NCBI GenBank assembly: GCA_934444695.1
Contig: CAKSDF010000028.1
Location: forward strand, 1-16,408
Direction of reading: 5' to 3'
Length of the DNA stretch: 16,408 nt
DNA from: an uncultured Eubacteriales bacterium
GTDB taxonomy: Bacteria; Bacillota; Clostridia; Oscillospirales; Acutalibacteraceae
Shown here piece by piece: positions 6,164-14,134 of this stretch. Numbering within the stretch: position 1 is the stretch's first letter; each line of letters begins with the position of its first letter. Position numbers and translations under genes: made by a program. The notes beneath the pieces were generated by a model. The model was given only the letters and a program-made list of their open reading frames with translations. It was not told where the DNA came from and did no database searches.

Positions 6164-8197
6164 CTATTGCTGACCTTCGGCGGTGTTATTATCGGCAGCA
6201 GTCTGCTCGCCGTAATAAGCCTCTTTAGGCAGTGTAAAGCTTTCCTCCACAGTAGCGGTGCCGGTGGCAAAATCTATGGAATATTTACCGTAGTCGTATC
6301 CGTTATATTTGAGATAGATGGTGTATTTTCCGCTTTCAAAGTTGCCCATTGCCTGGGTTATGGAAATGGCCGAGCTCTTGCTTTCGATGGTGGACGGATC
6401 GAGGCTGCCGGTGTCGGCGATCTGCCGTCCGTCGTAGAAGGCGGTCATATTAAAGTTTTTGTTGGCGTCGGAGGGAATGTCGTACTGTATCGAAACCGAT
6501 GCGCCACTTGAAATGACCAAATCCACAGCCGATCCGTTGTTGACCGTCGATCCCGAGGATACGCTTTGGGAGATGACATATCCCTTGGGATACTTGGTGC
6601 TGTCGCCGTAGGTTACGCTTCCGACCTTAAGTCCGTCGCCCTCGATAAGACGTTTTGCGTCCGATTCGGTCATTCCAACGTAGTTTGAAACAACCACAAA
6701 GCTGGGTACCGGGCCTTTACTGACATACACGATGACGGTCACCGTGCTGTCGACCTCCTCGCCTCCGGCAGGAACGGTGCTTATGACATATCCGTCGGCC
6801 TGCTGATCGCTGTAAATCTCCTTGGTCTCGTATTTAAGCATACGGGCCTTCATATTATCCTCGGCGCGGTCGAGCTTATATCCGACGTAATCCTCCATAA
6901 TCAGCTTTTTGCCGCCGAGACTTACGGTGACGGTTATTTCCGAGCCTTTTTTGACCATTTTTCCGGCCCCAGGGGTCTGACTCATAATCTGACCTGCGGG
7001 ATACTCGGAATTGTAGTCGCTGGATTTAAGCACAAAGGTATACTGATCCTTATACTGTTCGATAACATAGTTATAATCCTGGCCGACGAATTTAGGACAG
7101 GAGATCTCGGTCTTGTCAATTTTAAGTGGAGAGTTGGGGCCAAACAGAAGGTATGCACCCACCACAAGCGCCGCCACAACCGCAATGGCCACACCCACAA
7201 GCACCGGCACGGTGGCCGAGTTTTTCTTTTTGGCTCCTTTTTGGGTGCTCTTTGCTGCCTTGCGTTCGGGCTGCTGTTCAGGCTCCTTTACCGTTTCTTC
7301 CCTGACCGACGGAACATATTTGGTCGGCTCGTTGTCGACAAAATATTTATATTCAAACTGGGCGGTGGGATCCTTTTTAAGACGGTCTATGTCGCTTAAC
7401 ATCTCGGCCGCCGACTGATATCTTTCGGCGGGATTTTTCTGCATTGCGCGAAGGGTTATTTCCTCAAGTCCCTCGGGGATATCGGGATTTAATGAGGATG
7501 GCTTTATAGGCTCGTTCTGCAGCTGCATAATGGCCACCGAAACGGCGCTGTCGGCATCGAAAGGCAGCTTTCCTGTCAGCATTTCGTAAAGCAGAACGCC
7601 CACCGAATAGAGGTCGGATTTTGCGTCGGTTGCCTCGCCTTTGGCCTGCTCGGGACTGATGTAATGCACCGATCCTATGGCCTTGTCGGTCATTGTGCGC
7701 TGCTCGCTGCGGGCAAAACGGGCAATACCAAAATCTGTCACTTTAATGGTGCCGTCCTTTAAAAGCATAATGTTCTGGGGCTTTATGTCGCGATGGACTA
7801 TGCCCTTGTCGTGGGCGTGCTGCAAGGCGCAGAGAATCTGGGTTGCAAAATAAAGTGCGTCCTTCCAGGGCAGCACTCCCTGCTGCTCGATGTATTCCTT
7901 AAGGGTGATGCCGTCGATATATTCCTCGACGATATACTGCACCCTATCCCCCAGTCCCACATCGTATACCTTAACGATGTTGGGATGATCCATAACGGCA
8001 ATGGCTTTGGATTCGTTTTTGAAACGGCGGCGGAACTCCTCGCTTTCAAGCAGCTCCTCCTTTAATACTTTAATGGCGACCGTGCGGTCGTCGATCTCGT
8101 CGTGAGCCTTGTAAACGACCGACATTCCGCCCACGCCGACGATTTCCTGTATCTCATACCGTCCGTCAAGACGCTTTCCGACAAATTTGTCCATCAT
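6164..8197 (-). CDS. prkC: PASTA-domain Ser/Thr protein kinase (PrkC/Stk1 type)
   Basis: 677 residues. Kinase domain about 10-275: Gly loop GVGGMS (21-26), Lys43 in AIKVLK, HRDIKPQN (135-142), DFG (155-157) and SPEQAKG (181-187). A Lys-rich juxtamembrane stretch (about 300-327) precedes one transmembrane helix (about 329-352). Three PASTA repeats follow outside the cell (about 363-430, 431-495, 496-566), then a further region of about 110 residues with no obvious motif. Family knowledge: such kinases sense muropeptides or lipid II and phosphorylate cell-wall, division and translation targets. The ATG at 8197 overlaps the prpC stop (ATGA), with GGGAG 7 nt upstream. Its cognate phosphatase is the adjacent prpC. 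RsgA and other translation factors are reported substrates of related kinases, which fits the cluster. Confidence 0.97.
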   Translation of the reverse strand: MMDKFVGKRLDGRYEIQEIVGVGGMSVVYKAHDEIDDRTVAIKVLKEELLESEEFRRRFKNESKAIAVMDHPNIVKVYDVGLGDRVQYIVEEYIDGITLKEYIEQQGVLPWKDALYFATQILCALQHAHDKGIVHRDIKPQNIMLLKDGTIKVTDFGIARFARSEQRTMTDKAIGSVHYISPEQAKGEATDAKSDLYSVGVLLYEMLTGKLPFDADSAVSVAIMQLQNEPIKPSSLNPDIPEGLEEITLRAMQKNPAERYQSAAEMLSDIDRLKKDPTAQFEYKYFVDNEPTKYVPSVREETVKEPEQQPERKAAKSTQKGAKKKNSATVPVLVGVAIAVVAALVVGAYLLFGPNSPLKIDKTEISCPKFVGQDYNYVIEQYKDQYTFVLKSSDYNSEYPAGQIMSQTPGAGKMVKKGSEITVTVSLGGKKLIMEDYVGYKLDRAEDNMKARMLKYETKEIYSDQQADGYVISTVPAGGEEVDSTVTVIVYVSKGPVPSFVVVSNYVGMTESDAKRLIEGDGLKVGSVTYGDSTKYPKGYVISQSVSSGSTVNNGSAVDLVISSGASVSIQYDIPSDANKNFNMTAFYDGRQIADTGSLDPSTIESKSSAISITQAMGNFESGKYTIYLKYNGYDYGKYSIDFATGTATVEESFTLPKEAYYGEQTAADNNTAEGQQ

Positions 8198-8940
8198 TTA
8201 TCTTCTCCCTTCTCTTTAAAGCATATAACGGCGGTTATGTTGTCCCCGCCTCCGTTTTTGTTGGCGGCTTCTATGAGCGCATCGGGACAATCGGAAAGCT
8301 TTGTCCCCTTTAGTATCTCGAGCATTGCATCATCGGCAACATAGTTTGTAAGGCCGTCGCTGCAAAGCAGTAACCCTTCCCCGTCTTCGAGGTCTATTTC
8401 GTTATATTCGGCATCGAGGTATTCGTCCACGCCAAGCGCCCTTGTTATAACGTTCTTCCGCGGATGTACCCTTGCCTCTTCCTGAGAAATTCTGCCGCTT
8501 TCGACCATCGACTGAACGATAGAATGGTCGCGGGTTATCTGGGAAAGGCTGTCTTTTGAGAATTTATACGCACGGCTGTCTCCCGCGTGGATAACATAGG
8601 CCGTATTGCCGAAGATGACCGCCGCAACAACCGTCGTCCCCATTCCCGACAGCTGCTCGTCCCCCGCCGCCTTGTCAAAGACGGTAAGGTTGGCAGCCGA
8701 GACCGCCGACATAAGGGCGTTATATATTGACTTAGGCTCCATATTTTTGCGCCAGCTGCCGGCTATCCTGTCGCCGAGGGTCTTAACGGCCAGATTTGAA
8801 GCAATGTTTCCGCCGTTTGCTCCGCCCATACCGTCGCAGACCGCCGCAAAGACTGCGCCGCCGTCAAGATCGCAAAAGGTGTATGCGTCCTGATTCGACC
8901 GCCGCACAAGTCCGGTGTCGGTTTTTCCTTCTAAAATCAA
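8194..8940 (-). CDS. prpC: PP2C-type Ser/Thr phosphatase, partner of PrkC
   Basis: 248 residues, a complete PPM/PP2C domain. Metal-binding and core motifs: RRSNQDA with Asp18, CDGMGG with Asp36, HAGDSRAY, SDGL with Asp195, and GGDN with Asp233. It removes phosphate from PrkC and its substrates. Start choice: GTG at 8949 is only 1 nt from the AAAGG ribosome site, while TTG at 8940 is 10 nt away and gives MILEGKTDTGLVRRSNQD, closer to the family N-terminus, so I used TTG. The 3' end overlaps prkC by 4 nt, which implies coupled translation. The 226-bp gap upstream to rlmN is the widest inside the cluster and holds a structured repeat (9057-9147), so an internal promoter is possible though I could not find a clear one. 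Confidence 0.94.
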   Translation of the reverse strand: MILEGKTDTGLVRRSNQDAYTFCDLDGGAVFAAVCDGMGGANGGNIASNLAVKTLGDRIAGSWRKNMEPKSIYNALMSAVSAANLTVFDKAAGDEQLSGMGTTVVAAVIFGNTAYVIHAGDSRAYKFSKDSLSQITRDHSIVQSMVESGRISQEEARVHPRKNVITRALGVDEYLDAEYNEIDLEDGEGLLLCSDGLTNYVADDAMLEILKGTKLSDCPDALIEAANKNGGGDNITAVICFKEKGEDK

Positions 8941-9056
8941 AATAATCACGCCTTTCTGTAATGCGTATTTCCTTCCTTTTATATCTCAATTCCCTGAATA
9001 GGGTATTAGAGTGTATCTCGACTCTGCAAAGCAGAAAATCAAATCTCATTTCCTCA

Positions 9057-9147
9057 TTTCATCAAAGAAGCGACCGCAAAACGACAAATCTGTCCTTTCT
9101 GATGAAAGCCTCGTTTTCACTACTACCCTGCCATCAATGAACAAATC
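9057..9147. repeat. Structured repeat module between rlmN and prpC
   Basis: TTTCATCA (9057-9064) pairs with TGATGAAA (9100-9107), extended by partial pairing of AAGAAG with CTTTCT. The segment CATCAAAGAAGCGA through GTTTTCACTACTACCC is similar to 4806-4880, and its middle (AGAAGCGACC, then TTTCTGATGAAAGCC) resembles the centre of copy 2. It ends with CATCAATGAACAAATC (9132-9147), a word also seen at 4540-4555 and 16015-16030. It forms part of the untranslated gap upstream of prpC. Confidence 0.6.
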
Positions 9148-9166
9148 TTAATCTTCAGGTAAAACC

Positions 9167-10201
9167 TCAAACCTCCTCGGCCTTTAGCTGGCCGCAGGAA
9201 GCCTCGATATCGGAGCCAAGGGTTCTTCTTACCGTAGAATTAATGCCTTCCTTTATAAGCCGTTCCTTAAATCTCTCGGCTGTTTCTCTCGTACCCTTGC
9301 TGTCACTTCCCTTAACCGGGTTTGCCGGAATGAGATTTATGTGGGCAATCATTCCCGAAAGGTACTTTTTTAGAGCGTAAAGACATTCGTCGGTAGTGTT
9401 TACCCCGTCGATAATAATATATTCAAAAGATATGCGCCTGCCTGTTTTGGCGGTGTATTCCCTGCAGGCCTTCATAAGGCTGTCCACGCCCCACTTTTTA
9501 TTTATGGGCATAAGCTTTGACCTGATGCCGTCAACAGGCGCGTGCAGCGAAATGGACAGGGTTATCTGCATATCAAGCTCCATAAGCTCATATATCCTGT
9601 CAACAATTCCGCAGGTCGAAAGCGAGATGTGCCTTGCACCGATGTTGAGGCCGTTTTCGCTTGTCACAAGCTTTAAAAACTTAACGGTATTGTCGAAATT
9701 ATCAAGAGGCTCGCCCATTCCCATAAGCACTATGTTGGATATTCTGATGCCTAAATCCTTTTGGGCGGCGGTTATCTGGCTGAGTATTTCAAAGGGCAAA
9801 AGATTTCTCACGAATCCGCCCTTTCCGGTGGCGCAAAAGCTGCAGTTCATTCGGCACCCGGCTTGAGTCGAGAGGCACTGGGAATAACCGTGGTGGTACT
9901 TCATAACCACCGATTCGATAAGCTGTCCGTCGTAAAGCTCAAACAGATACTTAACCGTGCCGTCGATTTTTGAAACAAACTTTCTTTTGATCTTAACGGC
10001 GGGGATAAAGTATTTTTCATCAAGGTCGCTTCTCAGCTGTTTTGAGAGATTGGTCATCTCATCAAAGCTTTCGGCCCCTTTGGTCAGCCATTCAAAAACC
10101 TGTTTTGCCCTAAAGGCCTTAAGCCCTGCCGATTTAAACTCGGTCTCAAGCTCTTTTAAATCCAGCGAGCCGATGTCTTTTCTGTCCATGTTTTCTGTCA
10201 T
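9167..10201 (-). CDS. rlmN: Dual-specificity 23S rRNA/tRNA adenine-C2 methyltransferase RlmN
   Basis: 344 residues, the family's usual length. Radical-SAM cluster ligands C116-x3-C120-x2-C123 (AGCRMNCSFCATGKGG). The two further catalytic cysteines of RlmN are present: C109, seven residues before the cluster as in E. coli, and C336 in GSDIEASCGQL. GEPLDNFDN is the family GEP motif. It methylates A2503 of 23S rRNA and A37 of some tRNAs. The start is ATG at 10201 or the in-frame ATG at 10189; neither has a convincing ribosome site, and degenerate repeats (10218-10277) fill the short upstream gap. It is the fifth gene of the def-rsgA cluster, downstream of rsmB. Confidence 0.96.
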   Translation of the reverse strand: MTENMDRKDIGSLDLKELETEFKSAGLKAFRAKQVFEWLTKGAESFDEMTNLSKQLRSDLDEKYFIPAVKIKRKFVSKIDGTVKYLFELYDGQLIESVVMKYHHGYSQCLSTQAGCRMNCSFCATGKGGFVRNLLPFEILSQITAAQKDLGIRISNIVLMGMGEPLDNFDNTVKFLKLVTSENGLNIGARHISLSTCGIVDRIYELMELDMQITLSISLHAPVDGIRSKLMPINKKWGVDSLMKACREYTAKTGRRISFEYIIIDGVNTTDECLYALKKYLSGMIAHINLIPANPVKGSDSKGTRETAERFKERLIKEGINSTVRRTLGSDIEASCGQLKAEEV

Positions 10202-10217
10202 AAAAAAATCCGTTGTC

Positions 10218-10277
10218 GATATATTGTTTGATATATTGTTTCGATGTATATTTGCCGATAAATGTTTGTCGATAAAT
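10218..10277. repeat. AT-rich 12-14-bp degenerate repeats between rsmB and rlmN
   Basis: Plus-strand units start with GAT at 10218 (GATATATTGTTT), 10230 (GATATATTGTTTC), 10243 (GATGTATATTTGCC), 10257 (GATAAATGTTTGTC) and 10271 (GATAAATCG). They fill most of the 91-bp gap upstream of rlmN. Confidence 0.6.
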
Positions 10278-10292
10278 CGCTTACCGTTTTGT

Positions 10293-11618
10293 CTATCTGA
10301 CCTTTTTAAATGCCGAAATAAAAAATCCGTCGCAAGGATACTTCCCGGTAAAAAGGGTCAGCTGATTTTCCGGCTCGTCTATGCTTCTTTTTATGTTTTC
10401 AAATATCGCAAGAGGTTCAAAATCCTCGTGTTCCCTTAAAAATCGGTCGGCATTTTCGCCGTTTTCGGCGGGATTCAAGGTGCAGGTGGAATATACCATC
10501 ACGCCGCCTTTTTTAAGATTTTCCGAGCAGGAATTCAATATATTATACTGTATCTGCGGCAAAACATCAAGATTTGTATCACTTTTGTAACGTATTTCAG
10601 GCTTTTTGCGTATAATTCCAAGCCCGGAACAGGGCACGTCGCAAAGTATCCTGTCAAACTCGCCGAGCTGCTCGTTATAAACCTCGGCATTGTTAAGCAC
10701 GGTTTTTATCGAGGTTATTTGAAGCCGCTTTGCGCCGTCTGCTATAAGCTTTGTTTTATGTTCGTAAATATCAGCCGAGATTATTTCGGCCTTATCCCTT
10801 GTCAGTTCCGCAATCGTAAAGCTTTTGCCTCCGGGAGCGGCGCAGGCGTCTAAAATCCTGTTCCCTTCTTCCGGGAAAAGAGCCTCGCAGCAAAGGGCGC
10901 AGGCCGCATCCTCAATGTGGAAAAGGCCTTCGGAAAATTCCTTTAACGAGGATATATCCCCCGCCCTTTCAAGCAGCAGAACATCTTCGCAAAGCCCGCT
11001 TTTTTCGGCCTTTATCCCCTGCTTTTCAAATCGCTCGGCAAGCTCATCGGCCGATATTTTAAGGGTATTGACCTTAACCGAGATCGGCGGTCGATTCATA
11101 CATCCTTCAAAATAGCTTTTTGCAATATCGGTGCCATATGATTTTTCGAGAAAAAGGTAAAGCTCTTTTGGCACAGAATATTTTACCGAAGCCTTGTCGG
11201 CGGCGTCTCCGTCGCAGTAAAGGGCCTTTTGCCCGTCCCTTGCGGCGTTTCTGAGCACCCCGTTGACAAAGCCGGAAAACCTTCCGTCTTTCGTTCCCTT
11301 AACAAGCTTGACCGACTGATCGACAGCGGCGCTTTCGGGGATTTTGTCCATAAAAAACATCTGATAAAGTCCCATTCTCAGGGCGGTCAGCACGTTTTCC
11401 GAAAGCTTTTTCAGGGGCGTTTTTGAATATTTCTTAATGATGTGGTCGAGGGTTATTCTTTTCTCAAGCACGCCGTAAAAAATCGCCGAGCAAAGAGCCT
11501 TGTCCCTCTTTTCCATATCCGAATTTTCAAGGGCGGAATCGATAACGATGTTGGAATATCCCTCGTCCCTGTCCATTTTGATAAGCGCCTTAAAGGCGGC
11601 CTTTCGCGGGTTTTGCAT
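10293..11618 (-). CDS. rsmB: 16S rRNA m5C967 methyltransferase RsmB (Sun/Fmu)
   Basis: 441 residues, the family's usual length. An N-terminal NusB-like RNA-binding domain (about 1-135) is followed by the Rossmann methyltransferase domain with SAM motif DACAAPGGK (257-265), DVPCSG (327-332) and STCT (377-380), the last two carrying the two catalytic cysteines. It methylates C967 of 16S rRNA. I chose ATG at 11618, giving MQNPRKAAFKALIKM, because it lies 4 nt after the stop of the upstream peptidase gene. A longer frame starting 28 codons upstream would run through that gene's 3' end and adds nothing family-like. The nearest ribosome-like site, GGAAGG, is about 13 nt away, so translation probably depends on re-initiation after the upstream gene. 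Confidence 0.96.
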   Translation of the reverse strand: MQNPRKAAFKALIKMDRDEGYSNIVIDSALENSDMEKRDKALCSAIFYGVLEKRITLDHIIKKYSKTPLKKLSENVLTALRMGLYQMFFMDKIPESAAVDQSVKLVKGTKDGRFSGFVNGVLRNAARDGQKALYCDGDAADKASVKYSVPKELYLFLEKSYGTDIAKSYFEGCMNRPPISVKVNTLKISADELAERFEKQGIKAEKSGLCEDVLLLERAGDISSLKEFSEGLFHIEDAACALCCEALFPEEGNRILDACAAPGGKSFTIAELTRDKAEIISADIYEHKTKLIADGAKRLQITSIKTVLNNAEVYNEQLGEFDRILCDVPCSGLGIIRKKPEIRYKSDTNLDVLPQIQYNILNSCSENLKKGGVMVYSTCTLNPAENGENADRFLREHEDFEPLAIFENIKRSIDEPENQLTLFTGKYPCDGFFISAFKKVR

Positions 11619-11622
11619 AGGG

Positions 11623-12345
11623 TTATTTCCGCCTTCCGTTTCCGGTGAATCGGATGATATAGAAAAGCAGCTGCAGCATACTTTGTGCAAGGGCTGCCAC
11701 ATATGTCATTGCGGCGGCAGTCAGCATTTTTTTGGCGCCGACATATTCGTCCCGCGAGATAAGATCAGATGATTCGATAAACGAAAGGGCCCTTCTGCTG
11801 GCATTAAATTCAACCGGCAGGGTCACAAGCTGGAAAACCGTTGCAAGGGAGAAAAGTATAAGTCCCGCATAAACCAGCGGTTCAAAAGCGAAAATGCAGC
11901 CCAGTATGCAAAGGGGCAATCCGAATCCCGCCCCGATGTTGCACACCGGCACAATAGCAGTTCTGACTTTAATGGGAAAATACCCGGTGGCGTGCTGAAC
12001 GGCGTGTCCCGCCTCGTGGGCGGCAATTCCCACGGCGGCAATGGATGTGGAATCATACACACCGTCGCTTAAAAATATGACCTTGACCTTAGGATTGAAA
12101 TTATCGGTCATCTGGCCGTTTATGCGGGCGATGGAAACGTCATTAATTCCGTTTGCCTTTAAAATTCTTTCGGCCATTTCCTTTCCCGTCACCCTCAAAG
12201 AGGTGGTTATGCCGGAATATTTTTTGTAACGGGATTTAACAAGCCATTGTGCCCAAAGCACAAGTATAATGGCGGGCAGCATAAAAATCAGATACTGAAA
12301 ATAGTATCCGTAGTAACCGTATCCGTAACCGTAGCCGTATCCCAT
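11623..12345 (-). CDS. YugP-type membrane zinc metallopeptidase
   Basis: 240 residues, the normal size of the Zn_peptidase_2 (PF04298) family. HEAGH (about 110-114) supplies the zinc ligands and catalytic Glu, and the downstream EFNASRRA has the expected third-ligand Glu. Hydrophobic segments lie at about 15-35, 130-150, 155-175 and near the C-terminus, so it is an integral membrane protein with the active site between helices. Physiological substrates are not established. GGAGG lies 7 nt before the ATG, inside the fmt 3' end, and the gene starts 2 nt after fmt. Oddity: residues 2-15 are almost only Gly and Tyr (GYGYGYGYGYYGYY), encoded by a GG(N)TAC hexamer run, in place of the usual short N-terminus. 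Insertion of this gene between fmt and rsmB is common in Clostridia. Confidence 0.9.
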   Translation of the reverse strand: MGYGYGYGYGYYGYYFQYLIFMLPAIILVLWAQWLVKSRYKKYSGITTSLRVTGKEMAERILKANGINDVSIARINGQMTDNFNPKVKVIFLSDGVYDSTSIAAVGIAAHEAGHAVQHATGYFPIKVRTAIVPVCNIGAGFGLPLCILGCIFAFEPLVYAGLILFSLATVFQLVTLPVEFNASRRALSFIESSDLISRDEYVGAKKMLTAAAMTYVAALAQSMLQLLFYIIRFTGNGRRK

Positions 12346-12347
12346 AG

Positions 12348-13283
12348 TTATTCCTCCGTTTTAAGAATTGTTCCCTTGGGAATCGGGTGACCTCTGAGCA
12401 GTTCCTCGCCGCTCATTCTTCTCGATCCCGCTATCTGTACCTCGCAAAGCTCGATTGCCTCGCCGTTCCCGCAGGCAACAATAAGTTTTTTATCATCCAA
12501 CACCGTTCCGGGAGCTTTTCCTGTTTCTCCGGACGGCTTGGCGGAATATATCTTTATCTTCATATCCCCCGCAAAGGTGTATGCCACCGGCCAGGGATTA
12601 AGCCCTCTGATAAGATTTCTGATTTGATCTGCCGATTTTGAAAAATCAACCGCCGCATCCTCTTTTTTAAGCATGGGGGCGTATGTGGCTGACCTTTCAT
12701 CCTGCTTTTGAGGGAAAACAAGACCGCTTTCAATACCTTCGATCGTTTTAATAAGAAGAGAAGCGCCCAACGGAGCAAGGGTATCGAAAAGCTCCCCGCC
12801 GGTCATATCATCGGGAATATCGCATTTTTCACAAAGCAGTATATCTCCCGTGTCCATCCCCTCGTCAAGCAGCATTGTAGTAACTCCGGTAACCTTTTCG
12901 CCGCCTATCACCGCCCACTGAATGGGTGCGCTTCCGCGGTATTTCGGCAGAATCGACGCGTGGACATTGATACAGCCGAAATCGGGAATTTCAAGAATTT
13001 CCTTTGGCAGAATCTTTCCGTATGCCACCACAACAATGAGCTGCGGTGCGGTCTTTCTCAACAAGTCAAAGGCCTCGGTATTGCCCTTTATTTTCTCGGG
13101 CTGAAAGACAGGAATACCGTGCTTCTCGGCGCATTCCTTAACCGGCGGCGGGCAAAGCTTGTGTCCCCTGCCCTTGGGGCGGTCGGGCTGAGCAAATACA
13201 GCCGAAACCTCGTGACCGGCGGTTATTAGTGCCTCAAGACAAGGCACGGCAAAATCCGGCGTTCCCATAAAAACAATATTCAA
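12348..13283 (-). CDS. fmt: Methionyl-tRNA formyltransferase
   Basis: 311 residues, full length. The N-terminal formyltransferase fold starts MNIVFMGTPDFAVP. Active-site residues N106, H108 and D144 lie in CINVHASILPKYRGSAPIQW and GMDTGD, with the spacing of the E. coli enzyme. The C-terminal OB-like domain covers about 205-305. It formylates initiator Met-tRNA using 10-formyl-THF. The start is TTG at 13283, with AAGGAG 8 nt upstream; the next ATG (MGTPDF) would remove the first beta strand. It acts opposite def, which lies 162 bp upstream across a tetranucleotide-like repeat. Confidence 0.97.
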   Translation of the reverse strand: MNIVFMGTPDFAVPCLEALITAGHEVSAVFAQPDRPKGRGHKLCPPPVKECAEKHGIPVFQPEKIKGNTEAFDLLRKTAPQLIVVVAYGKILPKEILEIPDFGCINVHASILPKYRGSAPIQWAVIGGEKVTGVTTMLLDEGMDTGDILLCEKCDIPDDMTGGELFDTLAPLGASLLIKTIEGIESGLVFPQKQDERSATYAPMLKKEDAAVDFSKSADQIRNLIRGLNPWPVAYTFAGDMKIKIYSAKPSGETGKAPGTVLDDKKLIVACGNGEAIELCEVQIAGSRRMSGEELLRGHPIPKGTILKTEE

Positions 13284-13360
13284 ATCGCATTCTCCTTAAA
13301 GGGTAGATGGTAGATATTCGTTCGGCGGCTGAATTTTTCGGCAAAACTTCCGCACAACCG

Positions 13361-13431
13361 CTCGTTCAATCGGTCAGTCAATCAGTCGGTCAATCAATCG
13401 CTCAATTAGTCAATCGGTCAGTCAATCAATT
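13361..13431. repeat. Tetranucleotide-type repeat tract between def and fmt
   Basis: About 17 consecutive 4-bp units of the form NNTC or near variants, such as AATC, GGTC, AGTC and GCTC. The 18-bp block CAATCGGTCAGTCAATCA occurs twice (13367-13384 and 13411-13428), exactly 44 bp (11 units) apart. It ends 15 bp after the def stop codon in transcript order, and the def 3' end itself continues the CAGTCGGTCA theme. Confidence 0.75.
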
Positions 13432-13445
13432 GTATAGCCGAAAGA

Positions 13446-13898
13446 TCAGTCGGTCACCCATTTGATGACGTGCTGAGCGTAAAGAATACCGTCAAGATGA
13501 TCTATCTCGTGGCAGAGGGCCTTTGCAAGAAGCTCGGTGCCGGTGATTTTTCTCTTTTTTCCGTCGCGGTCGAAATATTCCACGGTAACCTTGTTAGGAC
13601 GTTTTGTTATGCCAACCTTGCCTGGGCAGGAAAGGCATCCCTCCTCGGTCTCCTGATTGCCGCTCTGCTTTGTTATAACAGGATTCACAAGTTCCAAAAG
13701 TCCCTCGCCGATGTCTATTACGCACACTCTTCTGAGCAGTCCCACCTGAGGCGCGGCAAGTCCCACACCGTCGGCGGCATACATGGTTTCGGCCATATCG
13801 TCAAGCAGAGTGTGCAGCTTTTCGTCAAAGCTCGTAACCTCTCTGCAATGCTTGTTTAAAAGCTCGTCTCCCTCTTTAAGTATTACCCTAAGCGCCAT
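13446..13898 (-). CDS. def: Peptide deformylase
   Basis: 150 residues, typical. All three signature motifs are intact: GVGLAAPQ (44-51), EGCLS with metal ligand C88 (86-90), and HEIDH (130-134), the latter giving two His ligands and the catalytic Glu. It removes the N-formyl group from nascent proteins. The start is ATG at 13898, with AAGGAG 8 nt upstream. It is the first gene of the cluster: promoter at 14059-14087 and a leader of about 150 nt. In many Firmicutes priA precedes def; here it does not. Confidence 0.97.
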   Translation of the reverse strand: MALRVILKEGDELLNKHCREVTSFDEKLHTLLDDMAETMYAADGVGLAAPQVGLLRRVCVIDIGEGLLELVNPVITKQSGNQETEEGCLSCPGKVGITKRPNKVTVEYFDRDGKKRKITGTELLAKALCHEIDHLDGILYAQHVIKWVTD

Positions 13899-14058
13899 AT
13901 TTATATCTCCTTTGTTTTCGGCCGTTTTGGCCTGTCATATAATATTTGATAAGATAGTATTATTTCCCGTATTGCGCAGGACCTTTTCCTATTCCCGCAG
14001 CAGCTTTTTGCGTAAGGCATTTCAGACCCTGCCCAGTACAGTCTGTTTGTATTAGAGT

Positions 14059-14087
14059 ATTATACCACAGATTTTAAAAAAAGTAAA
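14059..14087 (-). promoter_or_regulatory. Promoter of the def-fmt-...-rsgA cluster
   Basis: Minus strand: TTTACT (14087-14082), a 17-nt spacer, TATAAT (14064-14059). The predicted start is near 14052, leaving a leader of about 150 nt before def. The leader has a modest hairpin possibility (GCGGGA with TCCTGC, about 13975-14003) but no riboswitch class I recognise and no leader peptide with a good ribosome site. Confidence 0.7.
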
Positions 14088-14134
14088 GAAAACAAAATTG
14101 ATACATTGCCGAGAGCGGATTCCCGCCAACCCCA

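Noticed and set aside
8941..9166. Internal promoter for prpC-prkC-rsgA
   Set aside because: I found TTGATT-like and ATATAA-like words but no pair with 16-18-nt spacing good enough to list as a feature.
13899..14052. Riboswitch or T-box in the def leader
   Set aside because: No specifier loop, no T-box sequence, no terminator before def and only weak hairpins.
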